Of a stretch of 64,000 nucleotides of DNA, positions 59,992 to 64,000 are shown one piece after another. The notes under the pieces are model-generated. The model was given only the letters and a program-made list of their open reading frames with translations, searched no databases and had not been told where the DNA came from. A program made the position numbers and the translations under genes. Numbering within the stretch: the first letter of the stretch is position 1; each line of letters begins with the position of its first letter. Source of the stretch: Edwardsiella anguillarum ET080813. GTDB lineage: Bacteria; Pseudomonadota; Gammaproteobacteria; Enterobacterales; Enterobacteriaceae. The stretch is taken from positions 3,444,314-3,508,313 of the forward strand of contig NZ_CP006664.1 of NCBI RefSeq assembly GCF_000264765.2, read 5' to 3'.

Positions 59992-61926
59992 TCAGGATGA
60001 TTTACGGACCCGCAGATACCACTCGCACAGCAGGCGGACCTGCTTGCGGGTATAGCCCTTCTCCATCATGCGGTGCACGAAGTCATCGTGCTTCTTCTGC
60101 TCCTCGCTGGACGTCTTGGCGTTGAAAGAGATCACCGGCAGCAGCTCTTCGGTGTTGGAGAACATCTTTTTCTCGATCACTGTACGCAGCTTCTCATAGC
60201 TGGTCCAGTTAGGGTTGTGACCGCTGTGGTGCGCGCGGGCGCGCAGCACGAAGTTGACGATTTCGTTACGGAAATCCTTGGGATTACTGATCCCCGCCGG
60301 CTTTTCGATCTTCTCCAGTTCGGCGTTGAGCGACTCGCGATCAAACAGCTGTCCGGTATCCGGATCGCGGTACTCCTGATCCTGGATCCAGAAGTCGGCA
60401 TAGGTGATATAGCGGTCAAAGATATTCTGGCCATACTCGGAATAGGATTCCAGATAGGCCGTCTGGATCTCTTTGCCGATAAACTCGACGTATTTGGGGA
60501 TCAGATAGCCTTTCAGGTACTCAAGGTATTTTTCCCCCGTCTCCTGGGGAAACTGCTCGCGCTCAATCTGCTGTTCCAGGACGTAGAACAGGTGTACCGG
60601 GTTGGCGGCGACCTCGGCATGATCAAAGTTGAAGACCTTGGAGAGGATCTTAAAGGCGAAGCGGGTGGAGAGGCCGTTCATCCCCTCATCGACCCCGGCA
60701 TAGTCGCGATACTCCTGGTAGGACTTAGCCTTGGGATCGGTGTCCTTCAGGCTTTCGCCGTCATAGACGCGCATCTTGGAGAACAGGCTGGAGTTTTCCG
60801 GCGCTTTCAGGCGCGACAGCACGCTGAAGCTGGCCAGTGTCTCCAGGGTGCCCGGCGCACAGGGCGCCAGCGCCAGTTCGCTGTTGCGCAGCAGCTTGTC
60901 GTAGATCTTAATCTCTTCCGATACCCGCAGGCAGTAGGGGACCTTCACGATATAGACGCGGTCGAGAAAGGCCTCATTGTTCTTGTTATTACGAAACTGC
61001 ACCCATTCTGATTCGTTGGAGTGTGCCAGAATGATACCGCTGAAGGGCAGGGCAGAGATCCCCTCGGTGCCGTTATAGTTTCCCTCCTGGGTAGCGGTCA
61101 GCAGCGGATGTAGCACCTTGATCGGCGCCTTGAACATCTCCACAAACTCCATGATCCCCTGGTTGGCCCGGCACAGCGCGCCGGAATAGCCATAGGCATC
61201 GGGATCGTTCTGGGCGTAGTGCTCCAGCTTGCGAATGTCCACCTTACCGACCAGCGCGGAGATATCCTGGTTGTTTTCGTCGCCCGGCTCGGTCTTGGCG
61301 ATCGCGATCTGCTGCAGGATCGAGGGCCACACCTTGACGACCCGGAACTGGGTGATATCGCCACCGAACTCACGCAGGCGCTTGGTGGCCCACGGCGACA
61401 TGATGGTTCCCAGATAGCGCGGCGGGATGCCGTACTCCTGGCTGAGGATGGCGCCATCCTCCCGGGCATCGAACAGACACAGGGGATGGTCGTTGACCGG
61501 GCTCCGCTCGCCGTTGGCGCTCAGCACATAGATGGGAACGCACTGCATCAGCGCCTTCAGCCGCTCGGCCAAAGAGGACTTGCCGCCGCCGACCGGCCCC
61601 AGCAGATAGAGGATCTGTTTTTTCTCCTCCAGCCCCTGTGCCGCGTGGCGCAGGTAGGCCACGATTTGCTCGATGGCATCCTCCATGCCATAGAATTCGG
61701 CAAAGGCGGGATAGCGGGCAATGACGCGGTTGGAGAACAGACGGGAGAGGCGGGGATCCTGCGCCGTATCGATCATGTCGGGCTGGCCGATGGCCTGCAG
61801 CAGACGCTCTGCCGCATTGGCATAGGCGCTGCGATCCTGGCGGCAGAGGGTGAGAAATGCCTGCAGCGTGAACTCTTCATCCTTGGCCGCTTCATAGCGC
61901 TGGCGATATTGGTCAAATATGTTCAT
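59992..61926 (-). CDS. yeaG: PrkA-type protein kinase YeaG
   Basis: 644 residues, exactly the E. coli YeaG length. An AAA-like P-loop GPVGGGKSSLAERLK near residue 107 and the PrkA C-terminal kinase-like domain with NPDAYGYSGALCRANQGIM-like blocks. In E. coli, YeaG is induced by nitrogen starvation and in stationary phase. ATG 61926 (MNIFDQYRQRYE) matches the E. coli start; the frame runs 64 codons further upstream but that part is unconserved. Ribosome site weak. Confidence 0.95.
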   Translation of the reverse strand: MNIFDQYRQRYEAAKDEEFTLQAFLTLCRQDRSAYANAAERLLQAIGQPDMIDTAQDPRLSRLFSNRVIARYPAFAEFYGMEDAIEQIVAYLRHAAQGLEEKKQILYLLGPVGGGKSSLAERLKALMQCVPIYVLSANGERSPVNDHPLCLFDAREDGAILSQEYGIPPRYLGTIMSPWATKRLREFGGDITQFRVVKVWPSILQQIAIAKTEPGDENNQDISALVGKVDIRKLEHYAQNDPDAYGYSGALCRANQGIMEFVEMFKAPIKVLHPLLTATQEGNYNGTEGISALPFSGIILAHSNESEWVQFRNNKNNEAFLDRVYIVKVPYCLRVSEEIKIYDKLLRNSELALAPCAPGTLETLASFSVLSRLKAPENSSLFSKMRVYDGESLKDTDPKAKSYQEYRDYAGVDEGMNGLSTRFAFKILSKVFNFDHAEVAANPVHLFYVLEQQIEREQFPQETGEKYLEYLKGYLIPKYVEFIGKEIQTAYLESYSEYGQNIFDRYITYADFWIQDQEYRDPDTGQLFDRESLNAELEKIEKPAGISNPKDFRNEIVNFVLRARAHHSGHNPNWTSYEKLRTVIEKKMFSNTEELLPVISFNAKTSSEEQKKHDDFVHRMMEKGYTRKQVRLLCEWYLRVRKSS

Positions 61927-62294
61927 AGCGATGCCCGTCCTTTTTTCAGCACAGGTTAAGGATAATGCCGCGTCGCTGCGGTCGCGCGAAAACGCGCTGT
62001 TGCGCCGGGGCATCCGCACATGGCAGGCCGACCGTAGTCTCCCCCTGAGATCAAGCTTAGTTGGCCTCCAGGAATTTGCCCGCCGCTCACGGCTTTTTTC
62101 CCATGGCATTTCAAGCACTCAGTTTAGACACGGTGATGCGGCGGCGCAGGATACCCGCGTCCGGCGGTCGCGCGGGAAGTAGGGATTAGAATAGGATGAA
62201 AAGTGGCATGTTAACTGTTTTCCAGGTAAAAGGTGATGCGATTAACCACTCTATGAGTATAATCATCCGACATATTTTTATTCTGTATTGGATG
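61927..62294. promoter_or_regulatory. yeaG-mipA divergent intergenic region
   Basis: About 370 bp. For mipA, TATAAT at 62258-62263 with GTGATG at 62234-62239 (18-base spacer) is a plausible promoter. For yeaG no clear sigma-54 element (TGGCAC-N5-TTGCA) was found by eye. Confidence 0.45.
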
Positions 62295-63047
62295 ATGTTA
62301 ACGGTGAAAAAACGTACGCTCTCTGCGCTGGGCTCACTGGCCCTGCTGGTTACTGCCGCCGCCCACGCCGGCACTTGGTCTATCGGTGCCTCCGCTCTGG
62401 TCGCCCCGGATCCCTACCGTGGCGATAACGACCGCGTTTATCCTGTGCCGATGGTGAACTATGACAGCGACAGCTTCTATTTTCACAGTCTGACCGCCGG
62501 TTACTATCTGTGGAAGGATCAGCAGGATCAGCTGAGCGCCACCGCGTTCTATTCTCCGTGGCGCTTTCGCGCCAGCGACAGCGATGACTGGCGGATGAAG
62601 CGCCTGAATAACCGCTACGCGACCGTGATGGCCGGCTTGAGCTATAGCCATCACGAAGCGTGGGGAACGCTGCGCGCCTCTTTCGTGGGCGATATTCTGG
62701 ATAACAGCAATGGCCTAGTGGGCGATCTGGCCTACCTATACACCCTGCACCGCGGGGACTGGAGCTTTACTCCCGGCGTCGGCGTGACCTGGAACAGCGC
62801 CAATCAGAACAGCTACTACTTTGGCGTGTCCGACAGCGAGGCGCGTCGCAGCAGTCTGCAGCAGTACAGCCCGGAAAACAGCTGGTCACCCTACCTGGAG
62901 CTGACCACCTACTATCGCATCAATGCGGACTGGAACGCGTTCTTCGCCGGCCGCTTTGTGCAGCTGAGCAGCCAAATTAAGGACAGCCCGATGATCGCGA
63001 AGAACTATACCGGCATGCTGTGGTCTGGCGTGACCTACCGTTTCTAA
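62295..63047 (+). CDS. mipA: MltA-interacting protein MipA
   Basis: 250 residues from ATG 62295 (62292 is an equal alternative). Signal peptide cleaved likely after AAAHA near residue 24; the rest is an outer-membrane beta-barrel ending WSGVTYRF with the C-terminal Phe that the BAM machinery recognises. Landmarks: YPVPMVNYDSDSFYF near residue 45 and LVGDLAYLYTLHRGDW near residue 140. In E. coli MipA scaffolds MltA and PBP1B. Earlier in-frame starts (62196, 62253) lie upstream of or inside the likely promoter. Neighbour yeaG is as in E. coli. Confidence 0.9.
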   Translation: MLTVKKRTLSALGSLALLVTAAAHAGTWSIGASALVAPDPYRGDNDRVYPVPMVNYDSDSFYFHSLTAGYYLWKDQQDQLSATAFYSPWRFRASDSDDWRMKRLNNRYATVMAGLSYSHHEAWGTLRASFVGDILDNSNGLVGDLAYLYTLHRGDWSFTPGVGVTWNSANQNSYYFGVSDSEARRSSLQQYSPENSWSPYLELTTYYRINADWNAFFAGRFVQLSSQIKDSPMIAKNYTGMLWSGVTYRF

Positions 63048-63076
63048 TCGTCGCCGCGTGCATCGCGTTACGATCG

Positions 63077-63108
63077 GCAGGGTCGCCTCGGCGACCCTGC
63101 TTTCATTT
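63077..63108. terminator. Terminator after mipA
   Basis: 10-bp stem GCAGGGTCGC / GCGACCCTGC with a CTCG loop and T-rich tail; overlaps the stop of the receptor fragment on the other strand. Confidence 0.82.
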
Positions 63109-63250
63109 TAGAAGTAGAATGAAATATCGGCGGCGAAGTTTCGCCCCGGTGCGGTGAAGCGCCGTAGGCCAACTCTATCGCTGTCTATCTGATTGGTCGT
63201 ACCGAATTCCGGCAGGCTGCGCAGGGTATCCCAAGTGCTATATTTAATGA
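63108..63250 (-). pseudogene. C-terminal end of a TonB-dependent receptor, cut by the IS
   Basis: Read on the minus strand, a frame of about 45 codons ends at TAA (63108-63110): IKYSTWDTLRSLPEFG, then DRVGLRRFTAPGRNFAADI and the terminal SFYF. The RFTAPGRNF-A-I-(aromatic)-F ending is the usual last beta strands and C-terminal Phe of TonB-dependent receptors, heme/hemin type being the nearest in feel. Homology is lost near 63246-63255, where the IS begins. The rest of the gene may lie beyond the element. Confidence 0.7.
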
Positions 63251-63254
63251 GATG

Positions 63255-64000
63255 GTCACTCCCTCCTTCCCAGTACTATGCTGAGGACAGGCTTTCATTC
63301 GGAGAACCATCATGGAAAACATTGCGCTTATTGGTATCGATCTGGGTAAGAACTCTTTCCATATTCATTGTCAGGATCATCGTGGGAAGGCCGTTTACCG
63401 TAAAAAATTCACCCGACCAAAGCTAATCGAATTTCTGGCGACATGCCCGGCAACAACCATCGCGATGGAAGCCTGTGGCGGTTCTCACTTTATGGCACGC
63501 AAGCTGGAAGAGTTAGGGCATTTTCCAAAGCTGATATCACCGCAATTTGTCCGCCCATTCGTTAAAAGCAACAAAAATGACTTCGTTGATGCTGAAGCTA
63601 TCTGTGAAGCAGCATCACGTCCATCTATGCGTTTCGTGCAGCCCAGAACCGAATCTCAGCAGGCAATGCGAGCTCTGCATCGTGTCCGTGAATCCCTGGT
63701 TCAGGATAAGGTGAAAACAACTAATCAGATGCATGCTTTTCTGCTGGAATTTGGTATCAGCGTTCCGCGAGGTGCTGCCGTTATTAGTCGACTGAGTACC
63801 CTTCTTGAGGACAGTAGTTTGCCTCTTTATCTCAGCCAGTTACTGCTGAAATTACAACAACATTATCACTATCTTGTTGAGCAGATTAAAGATCTGGAAT
63901 CTCAGTTGAAACGAAAGTTGGACGAAGATGAGGTTGGACAGCGCTTGCTGAGTATTCCCTGCGTTGGAACGCTGACTGCCAGTACTATTTCAACTGAGAT
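63255..64000 (+). mobile_element. IS110-family insertion sequence, partial
   Basis: The element starts about 63250 and runs off the window. It has a 60-bp leader, then the transposase at 63312. Its base composition is clearly lower in G and C than the host genes. IS110 elements have no long inverted repeats, so the left boundary is only placed by where the interrupted receptor frame stops. Confidence 0.75.
63312..64000 (+). CDS. IS110-family transposase (DEDD), 3' end outside window
   Basis: At least 229 codons, open to the window edge. The N-terminal RuvC-like DEDD catalytic domain is visible: IALIGIDLGKNSFHIH (first Asp), TIAMEACGGSHFMARKL (Glu near residue 53) and KNDFVDAEAICEAA (Asp pair near residue 98). 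The later Ser-containing transposase_20 domain is just beginning (LLSIPCVGTLTASTI). GGAG lies 8 bases before the ATG. IS110 enzymes of this group use a bridge RNA from the element's noncoding ends. Confidence 0.9.
   Translation, partial: MENIALIGIDLGKNSFHIHCQDHRGKAVYRKKFTRPKLIEFLATCPATTIAMEACGGSHFMARKLEELGHFPKLISPQFVRPFVKSNKNDFVDAEAICEAASRPSMRFVQPRTESQQAMRALHRVRESLVQDKVKTTNQMHAFLLEFGISVPRGAAVISRLSTLLEDSSLPLYLSQLLLKLQQHYHYLVEQIKDLESQLKRKLDEDEVGQRLLSIPCVGTLTASTISTE

Noticed and set aside
61927..62118. Sigma-54 promoter for yeaG
   Set aside because: Expected from E. coli nitrogen-starvation control, but no GG-N10-GC match with good flanks was found.

Overview
The window is chromosomal DNA from a GC-rich member of the Enterobacterales. 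Almost every gene is a close relative of an E. coli K-12 gene, but neighbourhoods are rearranged. The combination (zwf-pgl-edd-eda in one cluster, a DevB-type pgl, dadA without dadX, pheP next to cmoA, GC-rich codons) fits Edwardsiella or a close Hafniaceae relative best. That assignment is from recognition of the proteins, not from a database search.

Layout. 1-5.3 kb: yceB, mdtH, rimJ, yceH, murJ (envelope lipoprotein, drug efflux, ribosomal protein acetylation, lipid II flipping). 5.3-14.9 kb: argS, yecM, a PatB/MalY-type PLP enzyme, cutC, the cmoAB tRNA-wobble pair, pheP, yecN, yecE. 15-20.8 kb: an fmdB-like zinc ribbon gene, aspS, nudB, yebC and ruvC in one tight run, then ruvAB behind a clear LexA box. 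20.8-26.8 kb: the Zur-controlled znuCB/znuA zinc uptake locus, mepM, lpxM and a TauE/SafE permease. 26.8-34.7 kb: pykA and hexR facing the zwf-pgl-edd-eda Entner-Doudoroff cluster, with HexR-like boxes between hexR and zwf. 34.7-43.1 kb: mdtJI with an upstream leader peptide ORF resembling mdtU, a RidA protein, yoaA, tsaB, slp, fadD (TTG start), rnd. 43.3-54.4 kb: minCDE, ycgLMN, a universal stress protein, dsbB, nhaB, an unrecognised small membrane protein gene with Fur-like boxes, fadR, spoVR (ycgB) and dadA.

54.4-64 kb is the accessory-looking end: a yccJ-like gene, a YmgB/AriR-like gene, about 600 bp of AT-rich DNA without a convincing gene, a decayed locus in which the start of an M18 aminopeptidase is followed by the frameshifted C-terminal half of a POT peptide transporter, a YddA/SbmA-like ABC exporter, yeaH, yeaG and mipA. 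Finally the 3' end of a TonB-dependent receptor gene is cut by an IS110-family element that runs off the window.

No tRNA, rRNA, CRISPR array, phage or defence island was found. The least explained items are the Fur-boxed small membrane protein (50.1-50.5 kb), the mdtU-like leader (34.8-35.15 kb), the M18/POT scar (55.7-56.6 kb) and the IS-broken receptor (63.1 kb on).
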